DNA of 64,000 bases from positions 46,029 to 110,028 of the forward strand of contig SZWC01006806.1 in assembly GCA_023375785.1 (NCBI GenBank), in the 5' to 3' direction. This document shows, piece after piece, positions 1 through 13,300 of the stretch. Both the position numbers and the translations under genes were made by a program. Below the pieces are notes generated by a model, which was not told the origin of the DNA, did not search any database, and was given only the letters and a program-made list of their open reading frames with translations. The DNA is from Penium margaritaceum (lineage: Eukaryota > Streptophyta > Zygnematophyceae > Desmidiales > Peniaceae). Positions within the stretch are counted from its first letter, which is position 1. Each line of letters begins with the position of its first letter.

Positions 1-159
1 TGTGACCAAATCACCATAGACACAATAACGATGTGACCAAAGGACCATTTAACAAGTGGTGATGTGACCTAAGCACCATAGACACAGTGAAAGAGTCACG
101 TAAGCACTATTAAAACAGTGATAATGTAGTCAAAGCACCTATGACACAGTCAAAGTGTG

Positions 160-1150
160 ACCAAAGCAACCTTGACAGAGGAATGTTGTGATCGAAGCAC
201 TATACATAGTAAATGTATGACCAAAGCACCAATGAAACAGTGATTATATGACTGGAGCACCATAGACACAGTATACGTGTGACCGAAGCACCATTGAAAC
301 AGTGATAATGTGATGTAAGAATCATAGGTATAGTAAAAGCGTGACCAACGCACTATTGAAACAGTGAAAATGTGACCTGAGAACTCTAAACATAGTGAAA
401 ATGTGACCAAAGTACTTGTAAAACAGAGAGAATGTAACAAAAGCACCATAGACACAGCAAAAGTGTGACCAAAATACCATTAGAGGAGTGATTATGTGAC
501 CAAAGCACCATATAAAGAGTGAAAGTGTGAGTATAGTACCATTGAAACTGTAAGAATGTGATGAAAGCACCATAGACACAATTGAAGTGTGACCAAAGAA
601 CCATTGAAATAGTGATGATGTGACCTAAGCACCTGAGACACAATGGAAGGGTGTCCAATCACCATTTCAGCGGTGATAATGTCACCAAAGCACCAAAGAA
701 ACTGTGAGATTGTGACCAAAGCACCAATGAAACAGTGATTATATGACAAGAGCACCATAGACACAGTATACGTGTGTCTATAGTACCATTGAAACAGTGA
801 TAATGTGATGTAAGCATCATAGGTACATTGAAAGTGTGACCAACGCACTATTGAAACAGTGAAAATGTGACATGAGAACTTTAGACATAGTGAAAATGTG
901 ACCAAAGTACTTGTAAACCAGAGAGAATGTAACCAAAGCACCGTAGACACAGTGAACGTGTGACCAAAACACCATAAGAGGAGTGATTATGTGACCAAAG
1001 CACCATATAAAGAGTGAAAGTGTGAGTACAGTACCATTGAAACTGTAAGAATGTGATAAAAGAACCATTGACACAATTGAAGTGTGGCCAAAGCACAATT
1101 GAAATAGTGATGATGTGACCTAAGCACCTGAGACACAATGGAAGGGTGTC
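160..1150 (+). repeat. 496-bp tandem duplication (16-unit HOR) in satellite A
   Basis: Two adjacent segments of satellite A share idiosyncratic variants at an offset of about 496 bp, which is 16 x 31. For example, the unusual stretch TGATTATATGAC recurs at 241 and 737. The shared segment with no ordinary second half (CCAATCACCATTT and neighbours) also lies at matching places near 655 and 1150. The copies differ by scattered substitutions. This points to unequal exchange in whole-unit steps. Boundaries are approximate. Confidence 0.8.
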
Positions 1151-2989
1151 CAATCACCATTTAAGCGGTGATAATGTCACCAAAGCACCAAAGGAACTGT
1201 GAGAATGTGACCAAAACACCATTGAAACAGTGGTAATGTAACAAAAGCACTATAGACACAGTGAAAGTGTGAGCACAGCACCATTGAACCACCGATGATG
1301 TGACCAAAAGCACCATACACATAGTGAAGGTGTGACCAAAGAACAATTGAAACAGTGACAATGTGACCCAAGCACCTTAAACGCAGTGAACGTGTGACCA
1401 ATGCACCCTTTGAACAGTGATAACATGACCAGAGCAGGGTACCACATAAACATTTGACCAAAGCACCATTAAAGCAATGACAATATGACATTAGCACCAT
1501 AAACACAATGAACGCGTGGCAAAGGCACTATTGAAACAGTGATTATGTGATCTGAGCACCATATACAAAATAAAATCAAGATCAAAGCACCATTAGGACA
1601 GTGATAATGTGACCAAAGTACCATAGACACAATAAGAGTAAGACCAACGCACCATTTACAAAGTATTAATGTGACCTAAGCACCATAGACACTGCGATAA
1701 AGTTCCCAACACACAATTGAAACAGTGATAACATAATAAAAGCACCATACATACAGCCTAAGTGTAACCAAAACACCATTGAAAGAGTGATGACATGATC
1801 CAAGCACTATAGGCGCGGTGAACGCATGTCCAAAGCACCATTGAAACAGTGATAACAAGACCAGAGCACCATAGACACCGCATATGTGTCACCAAAGCAC
1901 CATTCAACAGTGGTGAAATGACCATATATTTATAGTCACGGGAAATACATGACCAAAGAACCATTGAAATGGTGAAGTTGTAGCAGAAGCACCAAAGACA
2001 TAGTGAAAGTGTGACCAAGGCAATGTGGAAACAGTGAGAGTGTGATCAAAGCACCATAGACAACGTGAACGAGGGACCAGCGCACTATAGAAACAGTAAC
2101 AACGTGACCAATGCACTATAGACAAAGTGAACGTGTGACGAAAGCAACATTGAAACAGTGATGATGTGAGGAAAACCACAAACATATTGCAAATTTCACT
2201 ACATCACCATTAAAAGAACGATAATGTTACCAAAGCACAATAGACAAAGTGAAAGAGTTACCAATTTATTGTTAAAACAGTGTTATTGTAACAAACGCAC
2301 CATAGACATAATGAAGGTGTGACCAAAGCACCATTGAACGAGTGACAATGAGACCTGAGTACCATAGACACAATGAAATTGTGACCAGAGCACTATACAA
2401 AAGTGATAATATGACCAAAGTACCATGTACCCATAATGCAATAACGTAAGCAGGATTGAAACAAAGATAATGTGACACAAGCACTATATACAGAGTGAAA
2501 GGGTGACCAGAGCACCATTTAAACGATGATAATGCGAGTAAAGCAGCATAAAAATAGCAAACGTGTGAACACAGCACCATCTAAACACAAATAATGTGAC
2601 CCAAGCACCACAGACAGAGTGAACATGTGATTGAAGCACTGTTGAAACCGTGATAATGTGACCTAAGCACTAGAGACACCATTGCAAAAGTTATAATGTA
2701 ATCAAAGCACCATAGACACAGTAAACGGTTGACCAAAGCACCATTGAAAACTTATAATGTGACATAAGCACTATAAACATAGTGAAGTGTCACCAAATCC
2801 CCATTGAAATGTTGACAATGTGAGTGAAGTACAACAAACCATTGAAAGGTTGACCATATCACCATTGTAACAGTGAAACTATGACTTAAATACCATATAC
2901 ACAGACTATGTGTGACCAAAGCACCAGTGGCAAAGTGATAATGTGACCAAAGCACCATTTAAACAATTATAGTATGACCAAAGCACCAC

Positions 2990-5900
2990 ACTCACAGGGA
3001 AAGTGTGACCAAAGCACACATGATATTGTGATAATGTGACCTAAGTATTGTAGACACAGTGTAAATGTGATCCAAGCACCATTGAAACAGTGATAATGTG
3101 ACCAACGTACCCTAGACACGCTGAAACTACAACCAAAGTACCATTGAAATAGTGGTCATCTGACCAAAGTAAAATAGACACGGTGACAGTGTAACAAAAC
3201 CATCCATGAAAGAGCGATAGTGACACCTAAGCACCATAGACACATTGAAAGTGTGACCAAAGCACCCCATTAAAACAGTGATACTGTGACAAAACCTCCA
3301 TTGAAACTGTGATAGAAGGACCTAAGAAACATAGGCACACTCAAAATCTGACCAAAGGACCATTGAAAGAGTGATCATGTGACCTAAACACTATAGAGAC
3401 AGTGAAAATGTAACTAATGCACCATTAACACATGGATCGTGTCACCAAGGCACCATAAGCAAAGTGAAAGTGTGACCAAAAACCATTGAAATAGTGATCA
3501 TTTGACCAAAGCAGCATGGACACAGTGAAAGTTAAACCAACGCACCATTGAAACAATGATAATGTGACCAAAACACCATAGACACAGTAGACGTGTGACC
3601 AAAGCACCATTGAAACAGTGATAATGTGACATAAGAACCATAGACACAATGAAAGTGTGGCCAAAGCACCATTGAAATAATGATCATGTAACCAAAGTAC
3701 CATAGACATAGTGAAAGTGTGACCAAAGTACCATAAAGACAGCGATTATGTGACTAAAGCACCATAGACAGAGTGAAAGTGGGACAAAAGCATCATTGAA
3801 ACAGCAATGATGTTACCGAAGCACCACAAAGACAGTGGAAGTCTGACCAAAGCACCATTGTAACAGTGACAATGTGACATAAGCACAGTACACGCAGTGA
3901 ACGTTTGACCAAAGCAACATAAAAAAAGTGATCATGTGACCAAAGCACCATAGAAACAGTAAAGGTGTGACCACAACACCATTGAAACAGTTATAATGTG
4001 ACCAATGCACTATACACACACTGAACGTGTGACCAAAGCACCGTTGACACAATGATAACGTGACATAAGCACTTTAGAAACAGTTTAATGGTGACCAAAG
4101 CACCATTGAAACAGTGATAATGTGATACAAGAACCACAGACACACTGAAAGTGTAAACAAATCACCATTGACAAGCAATGATGTGACCAAAGCACCATAG
4201 ACGGTGAAATTCTGATCAGAGCACCATTGAATCAGTGGCAATATGACCAACGCACCATCGACATAGAGAAATGTTGACCAACGTACCATTGAAACAGTGT
4301 AATGTAACAAAAGTACCCTATACACATAAACGTACGACAAAAGCACTATGGGAACAATGATATTGTGACATAATCACTAAACACATAGTGAAAGTGTGAC
4401 AAAAGAAGCATTGAAACAGTTATAAGGTTAACTTAGCACTATTGATACAATAAACGTGTGACCAAGGCACCGCTGAAATAGTGACCATGTAACAACAACA
4501 CCATAGACACACTGAAAGTGTGACCAAGGCACCATTGAAACAGCAATAGTATGACTGAATTACCATAGAAACAGTAGACATGAGACCAAAGAACCACTGA
4601 AACAGTGGACATGTGACCTAAGCACCATAGACATAGTGGAATTGTGACCAAAGCACCATTGAAACAGATAACCTGTGACCAAAGCGCCGTAGAAATAGTG
4701 AAAGTGTAACAAAAGCACCATTGAAACACTGATAATATGACAGAAGCACTATATACACATTAAACATGTGAGCAAAGCACTATTGAAACATTTATAATGT
4801 GAAACCAGAAGCAGAGAAAGTGTGACCTAATTACCATTAAACAACGATTGTTTGAACAAAGGACCATAGACACAGTGAAAATTTGACCAAGGCACCATTG
4901 GAACAATGGTTATGTGACCTTAGTACCATTTGAAGTGTGAAAGTGTGACCAATGCACCAGTGAAACAGTCAGAATGTGACCTACGCACCATGGACACACT
5001 GAATGTGTGACCAAAGTACCATTGAAATAGTGACAATGTGACAAAAGCACCATAGACAAAGTGGAAGTGTGACCAAAGCACCATTGAAAGAAAAATAATG
5101 CGAGCAAAGTACCATAGATGAAGTAAAGGTGTAACACAAGCACCATTAAAGCAATGATCATGAAACCAAAGAGCCATAGACACTTTGAAGGTGTGACAAA
5201 GGGACCATTGAAACAATGATAACGTAACCTAAACACCATAGACGGAGTGAAAGTGTGACCAAAGCACCATTGAAGCAGTCATAATGTGATATAGGAACCA
5301 AAGACACAGTAAAAGTGTGATAAAAGCACCAGTGAAGAGTGATAATGTGACCAAAGCACCAAAAACACATTAAAGGTGCTACCAAAGCAACATGAAAGCA
5401 ATGATAATGTGACTGCAGCACCATGGACATAGTGAAAGTGTGACCAAAACACTACTAAAACAGTGATTATGTGAGCAAAGCACCATATACACATTATAGT
5501 GTTTCCAAAGCATCATTGAAAGAATGACAATGTGACATATGTACCATAAACAGAGTGAAAGTGTGACCAAAACACCATTGAAACCATAGCAATGTGATCC
5601 AAGCACCGTGGACATTGTGGACATGAAACCAAAGTACAGTGGAAACGTTGATAATGTGAACAAAGCACCATGGAAACTGTAATCATATGACCAAAGTTCC
5701 TTTTAAACAGTAATAATGTGACCAAGGCATCATAGACACAGTGAAAGTGTGACAAGAGCACCATTGAAATGGCGATGATTTGACATAACCACCATACACA
5801 AAACAAAAGAATGACCAAACCGCCAATGAAACAGTGAAATGTGATGTAAGCCCCATACACACTTTGAAAGTGAGGCCATAGCACCATTGAAACATTCATA

Positions 5901-7770
5901 CTGTGACTTAGATACCATAGACTCAATGTAAGTGTGATCAAAGTACCATTGAAACATTGATAATGTGATCAAATAACTAAAGACAGAGTGATAGTGTGGC
6001 CAAAGCAACATTGAAATAGCGAGTATGTGACCTAAACACCATTGACACGGTGAAATTGTGACCAAGGTGTCATTAAAACAGTGACAATGTTACCAATGCA
6101 CGATAGGCACAGTGGAAGTGTGACCAAAGCACCATTGAAACAGTTCTTATGTGACGTAAGAAAAGTAGAAAACGTTGAAGTGGAACCAGGGCACCACAAA
6201 AAAACACTGGTAATGTGACAAAATGACATAGACACAGTGAATGTGTGGACAAAGCACAATTGAAAGAGTGATAATAACACATAAGCACCCAACACACAAT
6301 GAGCGTATTGCCAATGCACCATAGAAGCAGTGATACTGTGACAAAACCACCATAAAGACAACAAAAGTGTGGCCAAAGAACCAATGAAACAGTGATAATG
6401 TGACCAATGCACAACATATATAGTGAATGTGTGACCAAACCCCTATTGAAACAGTAAAAATGTTACCAAGGCACCATGGACACAGTAGAAGTGTGACCAA
6501 AGCACGTTTTCAACAATGATAATGTAATGTCAACACCATGTACACAAAGAAGGTCTCACCAATGCACTATTGAAGCAATAAGAATGTGAGCGATGTACCA
6601 TAGACAGAGTGAAAGTGTAACTAAAGCATCATTCAAACAGTGATAACGCAACCAAAGAACCATAGACACGTTGAAATTGTGACCAAATGACCATTGAAAT
6701 AGTGATAATGTCACCTAAGCACCATGGACAGAGTGAAGGTCTGATCAAAGCACCATTGAAGCAGTGATAATGTGATATAAGCACCCAAGACACGGGAAAC
6801 GTGCAATCAAAGCACCGTTGAACAGTGATAATGTGACCAAAGCACAATAAACACATTGAAGGTGTGACCAACGCACCATATAAACAGTGATAATGTGATA
6901 AAAGAACCATACACACAATGAGAGTGTGACCAAAGCAACATTGAACCAATGATAATGTGACCAAAACACCATAGCCACAGTGAACATGTGACAAAAACAC
7001 CATTGAAACAGTGATGACATGACCTAAGTATCATACACAGAGTGAATGTCTGACCATTGGAAGAGTGAAAATGTTACCTAAGCACCGTAGACACAGTGAA
7101 TGTGTGACTGGAGCACCATTTAAAGTGTGCTAGTGTGACACAAGCATCATAGACACGATGAAAGTGTGACCAACGCACCATTGAAACAGCTATACTGTGA
7201 CCAAAGCACCATAGACATTGTAAATGTGTGACCAAAATACCACTAGACTGTGATAATATGACCAAAAGCACAATACACACAGTGAACGTGCGACCTAAGC
7301 ACCATGGAAACGATGATAATGTGACAAAGGCACCATATACACTATAAAATTGCGACCAAAGCACCATTCAAACAGTGTTTATGTTACATACACGCCCAAG
7401 CCGCAATGAAAGAGTGGCCAAAGCACCATTGAAACAGCGATAATGTGACCAAAGCACCGTAGACACAGTGAACATCTGACCAGAGCACAATTCAAATATC
7501 CAAAATGTGCCATAAGCACCATACACATAATGGAAGTGTGACTAAAGTACTGTTGGAAGTGTGATACTTTGACCACAGTACCATAGACAAAGTGCAATGG
7601 TGACCAAAGCACCATTGAAATTGTGATAATGTGACACAAGCACCATAGACAAAGTGAAAATTTGACCGAAGCACAATCAAAATACTGATAATGTGACATA
7701 AGCACCATAGAGAGAGTGAGAGTGTGACCAACACACCATTGAAAATGTGATAATGTGACCAAAACACCAT
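2990..7770 (+). repeat. 4.8-kb segment of satellite A, left copy of a long-range duplication
   Basis: This stretch shares private variants with 38510-43380. Anchors: 3295 with 38821, 4801 with 40298, 5513 with 41073, 6721 with 42261, and 7491 with 43097. The offset moves from 35,526 to 35,497, 35,560, 35,540 and 35,606. The steps are close to minus one unit, plus one dimer, a 20-bp loss and plus one dimer. Shared oddities include a partly deleted unit at 4795-4830 (matching 40295-40325). The copies are therefore paralogous, not just members of the same family, and have since gained and lost whole units. Confidence 0.85.
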
Positions 7771-8380
7771 TTGACTAAAGATAATAGGACCAAAGGACCA
7801 TAGACACAAGAAAGGTGTGACAAAAGCACCATTGAGATTATGATAATTTGACCAAAGTAATGTAGAGATAGTGAAAGTGTGATCAAAGTACCACTAAAGC
7901 TGTGATGCTGTTACCTAAGCACTGTAGAGACAAAGGAAGTGTGACAAACGCAGCATTGAGACAATTATAATGTGACATAAGTACCGTAGACAGAGTGAAA
8001 GTGTGACCAAAGCACCATTGAATGAGTGGTTACGTGTCTAAAGCACCATAGACACGGTGACAGTGTGACCAGAGCACCATTCAAACAGTGATAATGTGAC
8101 CTAAGTACCATAGACATAGTGAGCGTGTGACCAAAGCATCATTGAAAGAGTAATAATGTAACCAAAGTGCCATAGAAACAGTGAAAGTGTATTTAAAGCA
8201 CCATTTAAACGTTGACAATGTGACCCAAGTACCATAGAGACATTGAAGTTATGACCAAAGCACCATTTAAAAAGTGATTTTGTGACATAAGCACCGTACA
8301 CACAGCGTAAGTGTGTTCAAAGCACCATCTGAACGGTGATAATGTGACCATAGTACCATAAGCCTACACACCAAAAACTA

Positions 8381-8413
8381 GGAACCATGATCTAGAACCG
8401 CGGTTCTGGTTCC
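8381..8413. repeat. Nested inverted repeat with 14-bp palindrome
   Basis: AGAACCGCGGTTCT at 8394-8407 is a perfect palindrome. It sits inside outer arms GGAACC (8381-8386) and GGTTCC (8408-8413). The whole element lies about 20 bp inside the left edge of the island, so it could be part of a mobile-element end. No matching copy is visible at the right edge. Confidence 0.7.
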
Positions 8414-8477
8414 CGATAAAGAAATACGGTCCCAATTCTGGTGTGCGGAACTGTACGAGAGTGGCAAGACGGTAGTT

Positions 8478-8603
8478 GGGGGGGGGGGGTTTGGGGGGAC
8501 GAGATGGGAAGATCATTACGAGCGCCGGTTCACATCCTCCATTCAGCAGGCCTATCGGACCTTAGCCTCCAACCCCCCCNCCCCCCACCCCCCCCCCCCC
8601 CCC
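8478..8603. other. Homopolymer G and C runs flanking an assembly gap
   Basis: Twelve G at 8478-8489, then a C run from 8573 to 8603 interrupted by N at 8580 and A at 8587. On one strand the two runs are complementary and about 85 bases apart, so they could pair or form other structures. Such runs are error-prone in sequencing, and the N marks an unresolved base or length. Frames read through this stretch are unreliable. Confidence 0.85.
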
Positions 8604-8649
8604 GCACAGGTGTGGTGGTAATTGCTGCGGTGTACCCATCTGCGGAGGT

Positions 8650-8667
8650 CACGGTGGGACCACCGTG
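8650..8667. repeat. Short perfect hairpin
   Basis: CACGGTGG (8650-8657) and CCACCGTG (8660-8667) are perfect inverted arms of 8 bp with a 2-base loop. No run of T follows, and nothing nearby identifies a transcript end, so no function is assigned. Confidence 0.6.
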
Positions 8668-8892
8668 GCTGGGGCCACCCAAGTCGATGATCAGCTAGGG
8701 TTTCAGCCGTTTAGAGCATTTGTCTTCAACCCATCGGGTCATTCACCTGCCATGTCCATTCCGAACCCATGTTTCAAGCAGCCGCCAGGCACTCCACTGC
8801 TCGTGCCTTCTTCTAGCAACACCTTTTTATGCGTGTAGCTTCCTGTCGAGACCCCATAGGTCAACGCTCTATCATCAGCACCTCTTGCCAAG

Positions 8893-9255
8893 ATGTCCAG
8901 ACCTCTTTTACCGCCAGATGGACGCAAATTCAAGTCAACCGTCACATGGACGGTCTTTTCCTACATCATCATCAATGGCAAGCCACAGGCATCCCGCAAC
9001 GTTTGCCCTCGAAAGAAGGGGCTCAAGGGGACGTTTGCGATGAACCAAAGCGTCAGGAGTGGCATGTGGAAGCACCTCCGTCTCGTCCTCCAAGCCAAGT
9101 GGAAACAGCTCAAGCAGATGAAGGCGGCACAGACTCCCCAGGCTGCAGCTGAGCATTCCATGACCATAGCGAACATGGCGTTGGCTCGAAGTCCGTCGTG
9201 GCATGCTCTGTCGCCGGCGTGGGCATCTGTCACCAAAGCACCATTGAAAGAGTGA
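8893..9255 (+). CDS. Coding-like fragment, function unknown, truncated by satellite A
   Basis: An open frame of 120 codons, with an in-frame stop upstream at 8857. I do not recognise the protein. From about codon 13 to the array border roughly 70% of third codon positions are G or C, well above the surroundings, which is what a real exon of a GC3-biased genome would show. The product is basic in the middle (K/R-rich, with LQAKWKQLKQMKAAQ around residue 70). A pyrimidine-rich stretch ending CCGCCAG at 8917 looks like a splice acceptor, so the true exon might begin at 8918 in this same frame and the ATG at 8893 might be incidental. The last eight codons and the stop come from satellite A, so the original 3' part is lost or lies elsewhere. 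The overlapping frames and the opposite strand are also partly open (for example 8739-8945 and 8935-9204, minus), so direction is not certain. It is most likely a gene or transposon-gene fragment rather than a working gene. Confidence 0.35.
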   Translation: MSRPLLPPDGRKFKSTVTWTVFSYIIINGKPQASRNVCPRKKGLKGTFAMNQSVRSGMWKHLRLVLQAKWKQLKQMKAAQTPQAAAEHSMTIANMALARSPSWHALSPAWASVTKAPLKE

Positions 9256-10380
9256 TAATGTGACCTAAGAACCATTGATGCAGCAAACGTGTGATCAAAG
9301 CACCATCGAATCAGTGATAGTGTAACAAAAACACTATAAACACGGTGAAAATGGTACCAAAGCACCATTGCAACAGTGATAATGTGTCCTAAGTAGCAAA
9401 CAAACAGTGACAATGTGACCAAGGGACCATTGAGATAGTGATAATGTGACATAAGCACTCTATACACTCTGAACGTGTAACCAAATAACAATTGAAATAG
9501 TGATAATGTGACCGAAGAACAATAGACGCAGTGAATATGCAACACACCATTGAAACAGTGCTAATGAAACCAAAGAGCCATAGACGTAATGAAAGTGTGA
9601 TGAAAGCACCATTGAAGCAATGATGTTGTGAGTAAAGTAGAATACACACAGTGAAAATGTGACAAAAGTACCATTGAAACAGTGCTAATATAACCCAATC
9701 ACCGGAGGCATAATGAACGTGTGATCAAAGAACCATTGAAGCAGTGATAATGTGACCTTAGCATCATACCCGTAGTGAAAGTGTGACCAAAACACCATTG
9801 AATCAGTGATAGTGTGGCCTAAGCACCAATGGCACTGTGGAAGTGTGACCAAAGCACCATTGAAACAATGATAATGTGACATAAGAACCACAGACACAGT
9901 GAAAATGTTATTAAAGCACCATTGAAAAAATGATGGTGTGACCTAGGCACCATATATACAGTGATTGTGTGACCAAAGCACCATTGAAATATTGACAAAG
10001 TAACCATAGAACCACATAACATTTAATGTCTGCCCAAAGCACATTTGAAATAGTGTTGATGTCATGTAAGCACCATGGACACAATGACCATGTGACCAAA
10101 GCACCATTGAAAGTGTGATACAATGACCACATCACCATAGACATGGTGGAAGGGTGACCAAATGATCCTTAAAACAGTTCAAATGTGATTGGAGTCACTA
10201 CAGAGAGTGAAAGTTTGACTTAAGTGCTATTGAAAGAGTGATAACGTGACCAGAGCAGCGTAGACACATTGAGAGTGTGACTAAATCACCATTTAAACAT
10301 AGGTAATGTTAGCAAAGTACCATAGACATTGTACAAGTGACCAATGCACCATTGAAACATTGATATTGTAACCAAAAGAC
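9232..10380 (+). repeat. Satellite A, block 2
   Basis: The array resumes after the island in the same orientation as block 1, with ordinary alternating 31-bp units, and continues to an abrupt orientation switch. The last forward unit reads GTAACCAAAAGAC at about 10368-10380. No genes. Confidence 0.95.
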
Positions 10381-13300
10381 TACTTTGGTCACACTTTCAC
10401 TGTGGCAATGGTGCTTTGTTCACATTATCACTGTTTTAATGGTGCTTTGGTCACACTTTCACCGTGTCTATGGTGCATTGGTTACACTATCACTGTTTCA
10501 ATGGTGCTTTGGTCCCACTTTCACTGTGTCTATGTTGCTTTGGTCACATTATTGCTGTTTCAATGATGCATTGCTCATACTTTCACCAGGTCTAGTGTGC
10601 TTTGGTCACATCATTTGTGCTTTATTGGTGCTTTGGTCACACTCTCAATGTGTCTATGGTGCGTTTTTCACATTATCCCAATTTCAATGGTGCATTGGTC
10701 ACACTTTCATTGTGTCTATGGTGCTTGGGTAAACTTATCACTATTTTCATGTTGCTTTTGTCACACTTTCACTTTGTCTATGATGTTTAGGTCACAATTC
10801 ACTATTTCAATGGTGCTTCAGTCACACTCTCTGTGTGTCTTTAGTGGTGATGTCACATTATCACTATTTTAATGGTCCGTTGGTCGCAGTTTTAATGTGT
10901 ATGTGCTGCTTACGCCACATGATCACGATTTCAATGGTACTTTGGTCACACTTCCACTGTGTCTATAGTGCTTTGGTCACATAATCACTGTTTTCATGGT
11001 GCTTTTGTCACACTTTCATTGTGACAATGGTGCTTATGTCACTTTATTAGTGTTTCAATGTTGCTTTGGTCACAATTTCACTTTGCCTATGGTGCTTAGG
11101 TCACATTATCATTGTTTCAATGGTGTTTTGGTCACACCTTCACTGTCTACGGTACCTATGTCACATTATCACTGTTTCAATGTTACTTTGGTCACACTTT
11201 CAATGTGGCTATGGTGCTTTGGTCACATTATCAATGTTTCAATGGTGCTTTGGTCACATAGTCACTATGTTTATGGTGCGTATGTCACATTATCACTCTT
11301 TCAATGGTGCTTTGGTCACACTTCCACTGTGTTTGTGGTATGTTTCCACATCATCATTGTTTCAATGGTGGGTTGGTCACACGCTCACTGTGTTTATGGT
11401 GCGTTGGTCACATTGTCATAATTTAAATGGTACTTTGGTCACACTTTAACTGTGTCGATCATGCTTTGGTCACAGTATCACTGTTTCAATGGTGCTTTGG
11501 TCACTATTTCATTGTGTCCATGGTGCTTATGCCATGTTTTCAGAGTTTCAATGGTACTTTGGTCACACGTTTATTGTGTCTATAGTGTTACAGTCATATC
11601 ATCACTGTTCCGATGTTGTGTTTGTCTCGCTTTCGCTGTGTCCATGGTGCTTTGGTCGCTCTTTCAAAGTTTCAATAATGCTTTGGTCATGTTTCACTAT
11701 GTCTATAGTACTTAGGTCATGTTATCATTGTTTTAATGATGTTTTGGTCACATTTTCACTGTGTCTTTAGTGTATTTAGGTCACATTATCATTGAATCAA
11801 TAGTTCTTTGGTCATATTTTCACTGTGTCTATGGTACTTACGTCATTTATCACTGTTGCAATGGTGCTTTGGTCACACTTTCACTGTGTCTATAGTGCTT
11901 ATGTTACATCATCACTGTTTATATGGTGCTTTGATCACACGTTTCACTGTGTTTATGGTAGTGTGGTCACATTATCACTCTTTCAATAGTGCTTTGGTCA
12001 CAATTTCACTCTGTTCATGGTGCTTAAGTAATGTTATCACTGTTTCAATGGTGCTTTGGTCAAACTTTCATCGTGTTAATGGTCATTAGATCACATTCTC
12101 ACTGTTTCAAAAGTGTTTTGATCACTCTTTTATGTGTCTATGGTGCTTTGATCCCATTATCACTATTAAAATGGTGCTTTGGTGACCCCTTCACTATGTC
12201 TATGGTGTCTTGGTAACATTATCACTGTTTCAATGGTGCTCCAGTGACACCTTTCCTGTGTCTGTGGTGCTTAGGTCACATCATCACTTCTTCAAGGGTG
12301 TTTTGATCACAATTTCAAAGTGTTTATAGTGCTTAGGTGAATTTATTACAGTTTCAATGGTGTTTTTGTCACACTTGAACTGTTTTTATTGTGCGTATGT
12401 CACATTATTGCTGTTTCAATGGTGCTTTGGTCACATTTTCAGTGTATCTATAGTTCCTATGTCACATTATCAATATTTCAATGGTCCTTTTGTCACATTT
12501 TCACTGTGTCTCTGCTGCTTAGGACAGGTTATAACGATTTCAATGGTGCCTTGGTCACACTTTCATTGTGTCCATCGTGCTTACGTCACATTGGCACTAT
12601 TTCAATGGTGCTTTGGTCACACTTTCAATTTGTCTATGGTGTTTACATCGCATTTTCACCGTTTCAATGGAGCTTTGCTGACACTTTCCGTGTTTCTATA
12701 GTGGTTATGTCATATTATCACTGCTTTAATGGTCCTTTGGTCACATTTTTACTATGTATTTGCTGCCTATGATGCATTACTATGATTTCAATGGTACTTT
12801 GGTCACACGTTCACTGTGTCTATAGTGCTTTGGTCTCATCCTCGCTGTTTTAATGGTACCTTTGTCAGACTTGCATTGTGTCAACGGTGCTTATGTCACA
12901 TGATGAGTGTTTCAATGGTACTTTGGTCACACTTTCACTTTGTCTATGGTGCTTATGTCACATTATCACCGTTTCAATGGTGCTTTGGTCACACTTTCAT
13001 TGTCTATGGTACTTAGGTCACATTATCACTTTTTCCATTATGCTTTGGTCACAACTTCACTGTTACTATGGTGCTTTGGTTACACTATCAATGTTTCAAT
13101 TGTGCTTGGCTTACACTTTCATTGTGTCTTTGGTGCTTAGGTCACATTATCACTCTTTCAATGGTGCGTGGGTCACACGTTTGCCGTGTCTATGGTACTT
13201 TGGTCACATCATCATTGTGTCAATGGTGCTTTGGTCACACTTTCACTTTGTTTATGGTTCTTTGGTCACATTATCACAGTTAAAATGGTTCTTTGGTCAC

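Larger units (their letters stand above)
1..8360 (+). repeat. Satellite A, block 1 (31-bp units, 62-bp dimers)
   Basis: Continuous head-to-tail array. Two 31-bp versions alternate. Version 1 starts GTGACCAAAGCACCATTG and ends CAGTGATAAT. Version 2 starts GTGACCTAAGCACCATAG and ends CAGTGAAAGT. They differ mainly in the middle (TTGAAA against TAGACA) and at the end, so the practical unit is a 62-bp dimer. Individual units carry many substitutions and 1-3-base indels, so the array is old rather than freshly amplified. The consensus is about 39% GC, and A clearly exceeds T on this strand (13 A to 6 T in version 1). Because 31 is not a multiple of 3, the minus strand reads as peptides with a 31-residue period (three units), broken often by stops; I see no gene. 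The block is probably truncated by the window edge on the left. It ends where a non-repetitive island begins. Confidence 0.97.
8361..9231. other. Non-repetitive island inside satellite A
   Basis: About 870 bp with no 31-bp periodicity. Satellite A stops in the middle of a version 2 unit near 8361 and resumes with a version 1 unit (ACCAAAGCACCATTG) near 9231. The outer array is in the same orientation on both sides, with about half a unit missing. I see no target-site duplication and no convincing terminal repeats. The island is visibly richer in G+C than the array. In order it holds a nested inverted repeat (8381-8413), a G run, a C run with an assembly gap, a small hairpin (8650-8667) and a coding-like stretch (8893-9255). 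It may be a transposed or captured fragment, or a relic of the sequence the satellite invaded. Confidence 0.85.

Noticed and set aside
8739-9204. Two minus-strand frames in the island (8739-8945 and 8935-9204)
   Set aside because: They overlap the plus-strand frame, which has the stronger third-position G/C bias. They are kept as alternatives in that entry, not as genes.
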